64,000 nucleotides of DNA from Terebella lapidaria (lineage: Eukaryota > Annelida > Polychaeta > Terebellida > Terebellidae), in NCBI GenBank assembly GCA_949152475.1, contig OX424563.1, positions 21,983,001-22,047,000 of the forward strand, read 5' to 3'. The translations under genes and the position numbers were made by a program. Under the pieces are notes generated by a model that made no database searches, was not told the origin of the DNA, and was given only the letters and a program-made list of their open reading frames with translations. Shown here in pieces: positions 24,591-37,203 of this stretch. Position 1 is the first letter of the stretch. Each line of letters opens with the position of its first letter.

Positions 24591-25156
24591 TCTTTTAATA
24601 TATTCGAGTAGAGTATTGCTCGAAAAGTATCGCTTCTTAATGACTTGATTCATTAAAAGGATCGCAACATTATGTTATTCGCCCTACCGCAATATGACCA
24701 TACATGAATGAATATTCAAGTAATATGAAACACAGACTTATTTGCATTCCATTGCATTGTGCAAAAAGATTCCTCACTTCCCACAGAAAAATGTATTATG
24801 TAATGTAATGTGTGACGTCATTGTTCCATGGATGTGATAAGCTTGTTCTGTTTGTTGTTCCACATTTGATACAGATTGAAAACATGTGAGACGGACTAAA
24901 TGGTATGTTTTCAGTAGACGAGCAGTTTTATGGAGCTGTACAAGCTGCATGGGCCGAAACGGCTATCTACATCTTTGGTCCATTTGTTCTTGTGGCAAAT
25001 TTTCTTTTCGAGCTCAACATGCAGTCAATATTTTCCCTGCAACCCGGCCCCCTCCCCGATATCGATTCAATTCTGCTGAAGAGAAATGCACGTTCTCATG
25101 TCAGGAAATCAATGCAGAGGATTCCTCTGTTTCCTGGATCACATCAGATGTAGATA

Positions 25157-25172
25157 GATTTCATTCATGACC
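25157..25172 (+). promoter_or_regulatory. GATTTCATTCATGACC core, B-e copy II
   Basis: Exact copy of the core at 18,824 and 31,067. It lies just after an open frame of 94 codons (24,886-25,170) that unit III keeps and unit I has lost. Confidence 0.2.
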
Positions 25173-28100
25173 TCTTTTGCCCTTTGTCTGCTGACAGTGA
25201 GATACGAAAAAGCACATAATGCCATAATGGTGTAGATTGTTGCTTGTCTTAAACTCAGATGCGTGGATGATGACTCCATTTTTATCATTCCCAAAATCTA
25301 TCAATGATAACGAAGCTTCCCTCGTTACAATGCATTGACTGATGACGATTATTTGCATCGTCAAGGAATAAATGTTATGCCAGACAAAGGTTCCGACTTC
25401 AGAACGTTTCAGAGAGGGACGATTCTCTATAATCACGCTGGTTGTAGAAAATATGGCAGTCTGAAACTGAACGGTATGCATCCGTGGGGACAGTAAAATC
25501 TATCGCCACATAGCTCATTCATTGTGATAGTGGTTAAGAAATCATTACCATCTTTTGAATGATTTATAGAGTTGGTCAAGAATCACTTTTGCTGTTGGCC
25601 TTGGCAGAAGCACTGGAATCCTGTCAGGTCACAATAATCCTTCCCATAGAATGAACAAGGAACATGACATAGAATGTTGGCCTGCACGATTTACAAGATC
25701 CAGCAATGCGACATCACCATAATTTCTCTATATTATGTGCTGAATATATCTAACCATGGTTTATGTTTATAAAATATGAACCTTCCTTCGGCTATTTATG
25801 AATACTCTAATATTTTGTAATTACCTTTCACGATGGATATACAAATGTACACATTCGAGGCTGACACCCCAATAATCACAACTGTATCCATATTCAGCAT
25901 ATTCTATGGTACATATTCCATCAACGATTCTAGCCAGGCTTAACCTTGAAAGAACACGTTTTCCAATTTGTCTCCAGTGGATGTTTACTGTAAATATCGC
26001 TTCAATAGACACCTATCCTCCAAAATCCCTCGAACCATAACCTATTGGGAATTGTCACAACGTTTTTCGACAGTTCTAACGCCCATATTTTCACCAACAG
26101 TATTGTATTGCTATATTTTCTAATCGAGACTGCTCCCATAGAAAATCGGTATAATGTGGCTTTGATGTGAGTATATCAGTGCTAGCTATTTCATGTGACA
26201 AAAACACTTGATCATACTCAGATATGCAATGGTGCGATTGCATTGACCTTATAAATTCAGGTTCTTCAAGTCATTGATGAACCAAAAATGGAACAGACAA
26301 TGAATTAGCTCCGAATTAGATTTTAGGTCACGAGGTGGTTATATGATGGAATGTTTTCATCATCCAGAGTGCCGATATCTGAAAAATTTCGGTGGTGCTA
26401 TGATACTTTTGAAATAGGATCCTTACAGTTACCTGTACATCACATACACACATTGTTGTTCTCCGTGAACCAATTTGAAGTCGTTTTTCATTGCATGCTC
26501 ACATTCCTGTGTTGCTACAAATACAACCTTACCCATTTTTTCTAATGTAATAGGCAACACAATATATTTGAAGGAGGAATTCCTGAGGACTCGAAGGGCG
26601 GAATGTATCATTTAGAGGTTACACTTCAATATTCCATTTAGTAAATACTATAAACGAGAGTGGTTTGAATGTGTCTGAATAATGATAGCATGGCACATAA
26701 ATGCATACTGAATCTGCTTACACCAAGAAGGTGCTTGGAAATAGCCGCCATGGATCTAATAAAGAAGTATTGTTATGTTCGCAATATATGTTAACTGAGC
26801 GTATTGTTCAAGTACCATAAATGTGTTATGTGGTCAAGTCAAATAATTATGTAATGGTGCAACGTATATGGGTCTTGACATACGGGAATCTAGAAGTTTC
26901 AATATACCAACTTAGAAGTTTCAATATATTCAATATGGTTTTCTCGGATTATTATTCTGAATGGGCAGAATAGAATATTGCCTGGGCAAATTAATTTTTT
27001 GCTTGGGTGGAATATCATATGGCCGGGTCGGATTAATAAGTTTTTCCATGTTCTAAATGCACCTCCATACCCTAATAATAAATGTAGATTGGCATTAATT
27101 GCTTGATTGTTCTTGTTCATGTTTAATTGATGTTCAACTGATTAATAACAAACGTGCTCGGCCTCAAACTGAAGTCTACTTTTGGACTAGATTTGAACCA
27201 ACAATAAGAACTGCACATTTAGTCCTAATTACCCAATGTGGTATTTTCATACATGATGCGAGGCCAACTTGTTATGTGTCATGTTTTATGTGGACAAATC
27301 ATTTGCTTTTGTGGGACTGATTGCATAGACTATTGGGAGAACAGCATTGTGTGTGATATCACAATTTTGTCCATGTCACAGTAATACCTCGGATCATGTA
27401 TGTTTTCAGCTATACCCATCCACTATATATTTTCCATTGCACCACAGCCAACAGTACACCCCTGCCACTAACACAACGCATCATTCACCATGCAAGCTAA
27501 TCTATTTTGAAGGAACCCATTACACGCAATAAATTCAACACATACCAAAAAAGAGAGACTTCCATCACATTTCAGATTAGTCTCCTTTCCTGTGTTTCTG
27601 CTTTTTAACTCTGACTCATGTTCAGTATAAACCTCACGTCTTGTACCATTTCTCAATTCTGGAGTTCTGCCTCTGTATCACATAGTTAATCAGAATGCTA
27701 GACCTTCAGCGAACACTGAAGGGAAGGATTTTTTTCCAAATAGCACACTTTCTTTCACGCTAGCAAGGCTAAAGGAATGAGTATTTCACCGATTTCGATA
27801 TTTTTTATTACTACTGGATTGGATTCTTGCATTGATTGTTCGAGTTGGATATAAACCACATTCTCTCCGAAGAACAGTGCAATACTACAGATTCCATAGG
27901 ATATGTATGAGTTGAACAGATCGTATCACAGGTGCATACGAGTGAAGGGTGCCTAAATTAAAACTGTTTACATGGTACGATAAATAATTGATAGATACCG
28001 ATACAATATGATATACAATATTTATCATTAACGATAGCTGCAATAGGAAGCATGGTTTCAACTTTAATCCTATTTCTTCGGGACTTAGGCTAAAAGTCGA

Positions 28101-28397
28101 AGCACGCTGATCAATAAATCATTGTAGTAATGAGAGTTAGTAATGGAAAATCGAAAATTGAAATTCCCAGGGTTTTGGGCCACATTCAGACCATTGCTCT
28201 CCACAAATGTGAAAGGAACGATCAAAACCAAACTGGTTTCGCTATTATTTGCAAGCATCACTTTCATAAGCCCTTTCATCAGTCACCAAAATTAGACTTC
28301 ATCTCATCATCAAACATTGCACGTTCACACAATATAAACTGCACTCTGTTGTTTTCTGTTTCCCACACTCTACACATCTAGAACCACCTGGGATTAT

Positions 28398-28411
28398 GAT
28401 TTCTTGCATGG
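28398..28411 (+). promoter_or_regulatory. GATTTCTTGCATGG core, B-a copy III
   Basis: Same diverged core as at 20,457, downstream of an ATATAAAC box near 28,332. Confidence 0.2.
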
Positions 28412-28440
28412 TCTCCTCAGGCAATTCTCATCTCTGTGAT

Positions 28441-28474
28441 CGACGTCCAGTAGTGATCGACGTCCAGTAGTGAT
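28441..28474. repeat. 17-bp perfect tandem duplication beside a deletion
   Basis: CGACGTCCAGTAGTGAT occurs twice in a row. Directly after it about 110 bp present in units I and II (from ACTTGGRAAAAGTGATG to the AAATGCAATTGCGAGTG region) are missing. Duplication at a deletion edge is a repair scar. Confidence 0.85.
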
Positions 28475-31066
28475 AAAGCAATTGCGAGTGTGAATGCTGC
28501 TGTCATTCCTACTCATTGCTGCAATGTCATTGCTACCCGTGCATATGATAAATTGTTTTGAATGGAGCATTATTTCATGCTGCACATTATTGTATTTCGG
28601 ACTGTTTCCAAATGAGATGGTTACAATGATCCAATCTATCGCAGGCAACGATGCAATATACATGGTTTGGTGTGCTCAGATGTATTCAGTGTAGTTGTCC
28701 TTCTGTTTGGTTTCAGTTTGTATGAATATTAATTTAGCGAGTGCCATTAATTCAACATGCTACATTGACATCATCAGGAGGATGTTGACCCTTTCTCAAA
28801 AACGTGTGCATGGAATTTGCATATATACAGAATACAGAAGAAAACAGACTGAATACAGAATAGATAGAAGTAGGGTTGTGAGATAAAATATGCAAAACCG
28901 CATGTACCTTGTTTCAAAAGGTTCATTTGGGTGGATGATTCCGACCAACCATACAAACATCAGTGTACCTTGAGTAAAATGAAAACAAAATCGTATGAAA
29001 TATCAAAATAGTCATCAATTTCTGCGGTGGAATAAAACGAAAAAGCATGAAAGTGCTGCAACCTCGACCCTGTACGATTTTTCAGCATGGTCTGCAATCC
29101 GATTCTCTGTGGTCCTCGGGTTTTTAAGGCCTCCAGATATAATAATCATCATCATCTGTGATATATGTGGTACCATTGAATTTGAACGTTTATTTGACCG
29201 TGATCGGTGGATCCAAAATGATTATGACACTTTGAACATGTCATATATTACAATTGTTCATGATTCGATGATCTATATCTTTGTTAGGGGAGTTTTCAAT
29301 TGCATTCTTCAGATATTATAACTTTAACTATGATGTGTAAATGTCTATTTATCCATGAACGTGAAATGATTTCTCATGTTCCTCAGTATATTTGTAGCAT
29401 CCCAACATTTGTGTATCCACATATTTTGTGTCACTGTTTCATTGATACTTAATACAGCCAGGATTGACAAAACACCATCGGCCAACTTTCGTTTCATTTG
29501 TAAAAGCAGTGATCTGTGTCTAACTTAGCACGTAGTAGATATCTTATCAAATCGATGTGGCAACACTTCAGTTCTTCAGTTCAGACGTCTGGAAATTAAC
29601 GACTTGCAATTGGTTATATGAAGGGGGATATGAATGGATATTCTGCTTGTGCTTGTGAATGTTTATTGCTTTCAGTATTAATTCGCAAGTAGCCCCATGA
29701 ATAGGAACTGAAGAACGCTGGAAAAGTCTCTGCTGGATGTTCAGATGTATTTTCCAGTTGCTGTCCTGCTACAAATAAGACTGTATTTAGGAACTATATT
29801 TCTGTATTTTATGTAGATATATCCAGTTCTTGTATCAAAACATATTGTCTACGAACATCGTTATGTTGTCAGTACAAATGCGTGATTCGACGAATAATTT
29901 CCATGCAATTTCCGTGGCAAGTTTATGTTTGCGTTTAATTTTCACACTTTGTTTTGGGCGGAGACTTCCTGTTCATAAAACAAGAACGGCCGATGACGCT
30001 TTTACACTCAAATGTTCAGTTACAATTATCGTATTATTAGAAATACAAAGCAATTGCACTAGATGTTCTCACATATTTGATATTGTTTTTTCAGCAATAT
30101 TATTTCGTGTGTGCATCTTCGATACTAATAATTTACCGTAAGTAATTCAGTTTATGAAGTAGCCAAGCTAATCTTGAATTTTCCCTGACTGCAATTGGAG
30201 TGTAAATAATACAAAGATATGAAATTTCACCATCAAAAGTGCGATATAATAGACTCACTCACAATAAATAGGCTCTACTTGTTGAATCCACATTTGAATA
30301 ATCAGTGCGCCATTCACAGCTGCTCTTCCGTGAGCAGAGTTTGTACCCTGCCTGACGTGTTTTCTAATCTGTCTCCATGGCTGTCTACTGCAGCTGCCCT
30401 ATCAAATGACAACAATTGTACTAGATTCCCCGGACTATTGTCGAATAGGAAATGTCATTATCTCGAGCAGTGGCTTTCTCAACTCTTACTAAGAAGACTC
30501 CTTTTCATATATGCGAGTAGAGTATTGCTTAAAAAGTAGCGCTTCTTAATGACTTGATTCACTAAGAGGATCGCAACATGATGTTATTCGCCCGTACCGC
30601 AATATGGCCATAGACGAATGAATATATATGTATTATGAAACAAAGACTTATTTGTATTCTATTGCAGTGTGCAAAAAGATTCCTCACTTCCCATAGAAAA
30701 ATGTATTATGTAATGTAATGTGTGACGTCATTGTTCCATGGATGTGATAAGCTTGTTCTGTTTGTTGTTCTACATTTGATACAGATTGAAAACATGTGAG
30801 ACTTACTAAATGGTATGTTTTCAGTAGACGAGCAGTTTTATGGAGCTGTACAAGCTGCATGGGCCGAAACGGCTATCTACATCTTAGGTCCATTTGTTCT
30901 TGTGGCAGATTTTCTTTTCGAGCTCAAAATGTAGTCAATATTGCCCCTGCAACCCGGCCCCCTCCCCGATATCGATTCAATTCTGCTGAGGAGAAATGCA
31001 CGTTCTCATGTCAGGAAATCAATGCAGATGATTCTTCTGTTTCCTGGATCACATCAGATGTAGATA

Positions 31067-31082
31067 GATTTCATTCATGACC
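31067..31082 (+). promoter_or_regulatory. GATTTCATTCATGACC core, B-e copy III
   Basis: Exact copy of the block e core, following the 94-codon frame at 30,796-31,080. Confidence 0.2.
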
Positions 31083-31842
31083 TCTTTTGCCCTGTGTCTG
31101 CTGACAGTGAGATACGAAAAAGCACATAATGCCATAATGGTGTAGATTGTTGCTTGCCTTAAACTCAGATGCGTGGATGATGACTCCATTTTTATCATAT
31201 CCAAAATCTATCAATGATAACGAAGCTTCCCACGTTACAATGCATTGACTGATGACGATTGTCTGCATCACGATGGAATAAATGTTATGCCAGACAATAG
31301 TTCCGACTTCAGAACGTTTCAGAGAGGCATAATTCTCCATAATCATATTGGTTGTAGAAATAATGTCAACCTGAAGCTAAATCACGACTGCATATCAATC
31401 TACACGGGGATATTGAAATATCTAGTCACATAGCTGGTTCGTTGGTATAGTGTTTAGGGGATCATTACCATCTCTTGATTGATTTATAGAGTTGGTCAAG
31501 AGTCACTTTTGCTATTGACCTTAATAGAAGCACTAGAGCCTGTCAGGTCAAAATAATCCTTCACATAGAATGCACAAGGGTCATGGCATAGAATGCTGGC
31601 CTGCGCGATTGACAAGATTCAGCATCACCAGAATCTCTCTATATTATGTGCTGAATATATCTGACCATGGTTCATGCTTCTAGAATATGAACCTTCGGTT
31701 CTTTATGAATACTACATGTATAATATTCCGCAATTACCTTCCACGATGGATATACAAATGTACACGTTCTAGGCTGACATCCCAATAATCACAACTGTAG
31801 TCATGTACAGCACAATCTATATTATATCTTCCATCTTCGCCT

Positions 31843-32157
31843 ACAGCCATGGGGGGGCTGGGCGGGATGGTGCAGTGGCAGAGCGCTCGGCCCATGATCT
31901 AAAGGTCGTGGGTTCGAGTCCGCTCAGCGCCACTTGTGCCTGAAAACCTCCCACGCCAGTGCAGCCCGACTGGCGGTAAAAACAAAGGCCGGGTGGTGTC
32001 AGAGACTGTCTATGGTGTCTGGCACCTAAAAGATCCCTTGGGATTTATCGTAAAGAGTAGGGGATTTCCCCGATCCCGGGTTTCTGTCTAGGGGGCATAT
32101 CATCGAGTTATGGCGCCCCCTCACCCCAAGTACAAGTACCAAGTACCCACAGCCATG
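31843..32157 (+). mobile_element. tRNA-derived SINE with 9-bp target-site duplication
   Basis: The body (31,852-32,148, about 297 bp) is flanked by ACAGCCATG at 31,843-31,851 and 32,149-32,157. The head has pol III A-box (TGGTGCAGTGGCAGAGCGC) and B-box (GGTTCGAGTCC) sequences. CATGATCTAAAGGTC in the anticodon-arm region resembles elongator tRNA-Met, so a Met-tRNA origin is likely (inference). The central body contains GGCACCTAAAAGATCCCTTG, and the 3' end is a short AAGTACC-type repeat in place of poly(A). Units I (near 19,712) and II (near 25,932) keep the empty site. Confidence 0.93.
31868..31921 (+). promoter_or_regulatory. Internal RNA polymerase III promoter of the SINE
   Basis: A-box TGGTGCAGTGGCAGAGCGC at 31,868-31,886 and B-box GGTTCGAGTCC at 31,911-31,921 have tRNA-like spacing and close to consensus sequence, so this copy could still be transcribed. 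Confidence 0.85.
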
Positions 32158-33015
32158 AATAATCTTGAATGAACAAGGACATCATTTCTGTGAGCGTCGT
32201 GTGACCCACACGTTTTCCAATTTGTCTCTTCTGGATGTCTACTGTAAATGTCGCTTCAACAGACATCTATCCACCTATCGGCCAGAATCCCCAGAACCAT
32301 AACCTGCTGGGAATTGTCCCAACGTTTTTCGACAATAACAACGGAATCCGTAGCCCTAACACCCATATTTTCAGCAATAGTATTTTATTGCTATACTTTT
32401 GAATCGAGACTGCTCCCATACAATATCGGTTTAATGTAGCCATTCATTTATATCAGTGCTGACTAATTCATGTGACGAAAAACAATCGATCATGCTCAGA
32501 CAGGCAATGGTTCAGTAGCAACGACCATATAAATTAAAGTTCTTCCAAGTCATCGATGAACCGAAAATAAAAAAACCCAATAAATTAGTTACAAACATTC
32601 ATGTATACATTCCTTTTTTGCTACAAATACAACCTTGCCATTTTTCTGATGTAGTAGGTAACACAATCTATGTAAATGAAGAATTCTTGAGGACTCGAAG
32701 GGCGGAATGTATCATTTAGAGTATGCACGGCAATGTTCCATTTAGTAAATTCTATAAACGAGGGTGGTTTGAATGTGTCTGGATAACGATAGCATGGCAC
32801 ACAACTGAATATTAAATCTGCTTACACCAAGAAGGTGCTTGGAAACATCCGTCAAGGATCTATTAATGAATTATTGTTATGTGCACAATATATGTTAAAC
32901 GATCGTATTTGTCCAGTACCATGAATGTGTAATGTGGGCAAGTCAAATAATTATGTACTGGTGCAAGTTATATAGGCCTTGACACTCGGGAATTTAGAAG
33001 TTTCAATATACCATA

Positions 33016-33640
33016 GTGCTGATGGTCATTCACACGTACACGTATGCTGACTGTCCTAACAACTTGTTCTGGAATGATTGTTTCATCAGCTACATGTATA
33101 TGCTTTCAATTTGCACCACAAGCGGTGCTGATTACTCCTCGGATTTTTACATTCACATCGGCATCAAGAGGGCCATGCCTTTCTCTCATTCACTTCCTGC
33201 CTTCCGCGCGCACCCACTCCTCCAAAACATCCCAGCCTGTGAGCTGGACCATGTGCCCGTAACAAGCTTTCTCTCCTCCCCGCTTCCCGCCGCACCCCTT
33301 GCATCTGGCAGGCAGTCGTGAGCCCGCCAGTTACAGGATACCAGTGACTGGCGGCGAATGCCTGGACCGTTCTTGTGTGGGGTGTTGAAGTGTGCCGTGT
33401 CTTGAACAGTTGTGCTCGCATTACCAGTGCGAGTGGGGCTAATACTGTTGAGGAAAAACGACAGTTGTCTGTTGGATTTACCGTCTGGAGTTTAGTTTTG
33501 ACATTTCGTCACGATTGGGGATAACAATACTTGAGGATATTGCTCTGTATGCTCGGATATATTTAATGTTTACGGTTTTTCTAGATGCCAGTACGACAAA
33601 ACTGAGGATATGCTCAAAAAGGTAGGTCGAACTCACAGTT
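33016..33640. other. Single-copy GC-richer stretch between regions B and C
   Basis: Between the end of unit III and the start of the region C array lies sequence with no second copy here. The core (about 33,170-33,430) is clearly richer in G+C and CpG than its surroundings and holds the inverted pair GCCCGCCAGTTAC / GTGACTGGCGGC (near 33,322 and 33,342). Overlapping frames of 72-101 codons exist on both strands; none is recognised. It could be a transposon fragment, a CpG-rich exon or an untranslated region. Confidence 0.45.
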
Positions 33641-33667
33641 AGGGGTAAATAAGTGGGATATTAAATA

Positions 33668-33688
33668 AACAACAACAACAACAACAAC
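33668..33688. repeat. (AAC)7 tract
   Basis: Seven AAC units at the start of module U1. The matching places in U2 (near 36,721) and U3/U4 (near 41,976 and 45,742) have plain A-rich tracts, so this is a variable A-rich joint and not a clear retrotransposon tail. Confidence 0.9.
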
Positions 33689-34094
33689 TCGAATATGCCA
33701 GGTGACTAACCATTTAATGTTGTTGTGTTCAATCTTCATATCTATCGAGAATGGAAGCGTGTTATTGTACTGGAATGACAAGATTGATTACGACATTACT
33801 GTGCAAAGATGGCAGAGAAGAACTTCTACATAGATGTAACAGAAGGAGTATATAGATCATTTTGCATAGTTTTTAATGGTATCTGGGAGGCATGTTACAT
33901 GCGTTGGCTTTTCCAACAATAGAGTAGCGATTCCATGTTTTATCGTGTTTATATAAGGGAAATATACATGCATTTAAATCTCCCCCTGTGCACTATTGGT
34001 TCCATCTGAAATCTGCTAAGAAAAAAATGTCGCGCGTTGCCTGCCGGGAAATCTCTGCTGTTGTTTCCGTTACGGCAATATCTCCCTGGCGAGA

Positions 34095-34137
34095 GATAAA
34101 AAGCTTCCTTCCCTAGAAAGGGATTTCATGCATGACC
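34095..34137 (+). promoter_or_regulatory. P module 1: weak TATA and GATTTCATGCATGACC
   Basis: GATAAAAAG at 34,095 stands where the other P copies have TATAAAAA, so the TATA box is degraded or ancestral. The GATTTCATGCATGACC core follows at 34,122. Confidence 0.35.
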
Positions 34138-34400
34138 CTCTCTTGCCCGTGGTCACTTGGTGGAGATATGTCATGCCCATCGACTGTGGTAATGCCGGCA
34201 TGAGATGCGTGGACGTGTTGTACAGTCCATTTGCAAGTGCTTATCACTGTGGAAAGCTATCGATACGCACGTGATGAAAAAACAAAATTGAGGATATATT
34301 TATGTACAGCCTACAGTCGTATTTCGTTGCTTTATTTGTCATGGACTAACACGGTGCGAACGCTTGAATTTAACAAAAAAAAATTCACTTGAATGTACTG

Positions 34401-34422
34401 CCCCCCCCCCCCCCAAAAAAAA
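34401..34422. repeat. C14-A8 homopolymer junction
   Basis: Fourteen C followed by eight A. It is slippage-prone; the other copies of this module lack it. Confidence 0.95.
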
Positions 34423-34440
34423 GATATTCGTTGTGTGCAG

Positions 34441-34960
34441 GATATTTCCATCGATATGCAATGATTCCCTTTTGTGCGGTTTTGCCGACAAAGCTCAGTA
34501 ACTCATTTTTTTCCACAGGCACTTATTTTCACGCACTGCGCTCTTAGAGTGAAATACGACCACATTAAGGGGAGGAGGGGGGGGGGGAGGGATAACCCCA
34601 AGGTTTGTGACTTCTGTGGTGTGGATGGGCTACCCTTCCCAGAATCCTTAGGATGCCCATCACGGCGACAATAAAAAATTATTATCTTACCTTGGCAGGG
34701 ACAAATTCGGGCGGACGGGGCAGTTTGGTTGGTGGGTATGGAACCACATTGGTGATTGTGATTGATTTGTCTCTATTCGTCGCCACACAAAGAAAAAATA
34801 AATTGATTCCGACCTTGGCGTAAATGTTGGAGCCTTGTCTGAACAGCACAGCAATGATTTTCCCGGGCATCTCAACATCCGAACCAGCATTCAGTGCAGG
34901 TCCTGCAGCTGGCCCTTTGAGTATGTTTATTGTACATACGGTAGAACTGAATATGGGTTT
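34441..34960 (-). other. E module copy 1 (possible minus-strand exon)
   Basis: On the minus strand an open stretch reads into GTVPYPPTK-like residues and ends at CCTGCCAAG|GTAAGATAAT (plus-strand ATCTTACCTTGGCAG near 34,683), a strong splice-donor match. In this copy the frame is open for about 78 codons before the donor. No acceptor with a good pyrimidine tract was found. It also contains an 11-base G run (34,577-34,587). Confidence 0.3.
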
Positions 34961-35929
34961 GCTGCAGAGTTCTTACTTTCTATAGTTGCTTTCACTCTTC
35001 TGCACCCATGCTCACTACAACGAAACAGAGCTGAATCCTCTCCCATGTGTATTTGCATATCTTGGCCGTGATTAATTACACATCTTCATCGGAATTGCTA
35101 GTCACTAATCCTCATCCGTGATGACGTGGGGAATGGAATGCTGTTGCTGATTCCTCAATCCATTCACGTAGGGTCATATGCAAATCTGGCTGATATCTCT
35201 GATAAAACTGCATGCTTGTTTATCCTAATTAAATTGATACAACTTACTCAACATAGGAGCATACTGAATATAGGATTCTTGCAACTATTTATGTTATATT
35301 CTGAACTACCAGGTCATGTCACTCATCTCATCATGAGAAACCGTGAAATTTGTTTGTCTGAATTTCGTGTGATTGTACAAAAACACCAATTGTCTGCCGC
35401 AAATTTGACTTGGGTTTCCAATTCTCCTAACAAGTCTGGTGACTGACAATTACAGCTGGTGTCATGCCACGGTACATCAATTGCCTTGTGTCTCTTTGCT
35501 CACGTCAGCATGTCGCTAGTTTGCAGGCAAATAATGGACAGATTGCTCAACCCATTCCCTCTAGAAGCATTTGTTTTTCATTGATCACGCAACAGGATAT
35601 GCAGAGGCAGTCATTTGCATGTTTTTTTCCGATAATGTGGTAACTTATTCAGTATCATAAATATACGTTGCTATGGATTCACAATCATCAAAGTTATGAT
35701 GTAACTCATGGTTGGATATACACAACGTGGCAGTACGAATAAGCCTTGAACGAATCCAGGACAATAAACATGTTCTTCTACATAGGCTAATGTATGAGAG
35801 TGTTTTCTCACTCCAGATGTTCCCATGTTGATGGAAATAATATCAGAGGGGAAAAAAACATTCAATGAGATTTATTAAATATATAAGTTGCCATGAAGAG
35901 GACTGCAGTGCACAGGCTATTTCTATTAT

Positions 35930-36350
35930 GCATCAATTCCTTTATTTCATATTTTTCCGATAAAGCTTAGTAACTTATTTTGTCATCGACACTTTTTTCC
36001 CATGCTGCGTTCTTAGAGTGCAATATAACCACAGTAAGTGGGAAGTAACGCCGATGTTTGTGACTACTGTGGTGCGGGAGAGCTAATTTTCCCAACATCC
36101 CTCCAAATTATTATCTTACCCTGGCAGGAAGAGATTCGAGCGGATGGGGGAGTTTGGTTGGTGGGTATGGAACCACATGGGTGATTGTGATTGATTTGTC
36201 TCTATTCGTCGCCACACAAAGAAGAAATAAACTGATTCTGACAATGGCAGGAATGTTGAAACCTGGTCGGAACAGCAAGGCAATAATTTTCTTGGGATCT
36301 CAACATCTTAAGCACTTTCATTATGTTTGTTGCACATATGGTAAATGAAT
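35930..36350 (-). other. E module copy 2
   Basis: Keeps the minus-strand donor (plus-strand ATCTTACCCTGGCAGG near 36,113). The same frame as copy 1 is open for about 60 codons, then meets a TAA. The part normally preceding it on the plus strand (GCATCCTTAGAATGCC...CGGCGACAA) is deleted. Confidence 0.3.
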
Positions 36351-37161
36351 ATGGGTTTATTTCTTAGCCTCAACTATTGCTTTCACCCTTCTGCACCCAT
36401 GATATCTACAGAGCTAAATCTACTTACATGTGTAATTATGTATGGGCATGTCTTGGACGTGATTAATTACAGATATACCTTGGAATTGCTTGTCACTATT
36501 CATACCTGTGCTGAGGTGGAAATGGACCGCTGATGCTGGTTCCTCATTCTACTCACGTAGGATGCATGTGTATGCAGATCTTGCCAATCTTTCTGATACA
36601 CCAGCACACTGGTTTATCCTATTCATGTTATTCATCACCACACGTTAAACACACAGATGAATATTCAATTCTCGTCACTCTGCCCGTTATATTCTCGCCT
36701 CTTGTTTCCCTGTTTTGTCAAAAGAAAAAAAAAACAGTAAACAACAGCAAATTGAGGTTTCCAGGTGACTAACCCATAAATGTTATGGTATTCAATCTTC
36801 ATACCTATTGAAAATGGAATAGTGTCTTTGCACTGGAAGATGATTGATTAAGAGATTACTGAGTAAAGAGTTAGAGACGCAATCACAAAGAACTTCTACA
36901 TAGATGTAACAGAAGGAGTATTAATCATTTGGAATAGTTATTAATGGTATCTGGGAAGCTGGGAGGCATGTCACATGCATTGGCCTTTCCAACAATAGAG
37001 TAGCATTCTATTTTTTTCTATAAAGGAAATATACATGCAGGAAATTCTGCCCCTCTGCACTATTGATTTCATCTGAAATCTGCAAAGAAAAAAGGCAGCA
37101 CGTTGACTGTTGGGAAATCTCTGCAGCTGTTTCCGTTTCCACAATCTCTCCCTGGGGATGA

Positions 37162-37203
37162 TATAAAAACAACCTGCTCTGCACGGGGATTTCATGCATG
37201 ACC
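37162..37203 (+). promoter_or_regulatory. P module 2: TATA box and GATTTCATGCATGACC
   Basis: TATAAAAA at 37,162 lies about 26 bp before GATTTCATGCATGACC (37,188). That is the spacing expected between a TATA box and a transcription start. No transcript evidence is available from sequence alone. Confidence 0.4.

Larger units (their letters stand above)
20230..27400. repeat. Region B segmental unit II
   Basis: Enters in mid block a: CAGACCGTTGCTCTCCACAA near 20,238 matches 28,187 in unit III, so the first about 770 bp of the unit are missing. Blocks b (20,530-21,480), c (21,480-22,500; 23,540-24,350), d (23,225-23,460; 24,370-24,585) and e (24,590-26,420) follow. A tail at 26,430-27,000 (GGACTCGAAGGGCGGAATGT near 26,588) is shared with unit III (near 32,692) and absent from unit I. 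It carries a private 660-bp insertion at 22,546-23,203. Confidence 0.8.
27400..33015. repeat. Region B segmental unit III
   Basis: Complete at the left (CACAGCCAACAGTACACCCC near 27,445 matches 14,051). It has only one c block (29,310-30,180) and one d block (30,240-30,485) where units I and II have two. It carries a SINE at 31,852-32,148, a 17-bp duplication with an adjacent deletion at 28,441, and the tail shared with unit II. Confidence 0.8.

Noticed and set aside
18012-30539. Block d frame (TLPDVFSNLSPWLSTAAA...) seen in four copies
   Set aside because: One copy has a stop near 17,035 and differences between the closest copies are mostly amino-acid changing, which fits conserved non-coding DNA.
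33668-33688. (AAC)7 as a retrotransposon tail
   Set aside because: The same position in sister U modules holds other A-rich tracts, so it is a variable joint inside the array.
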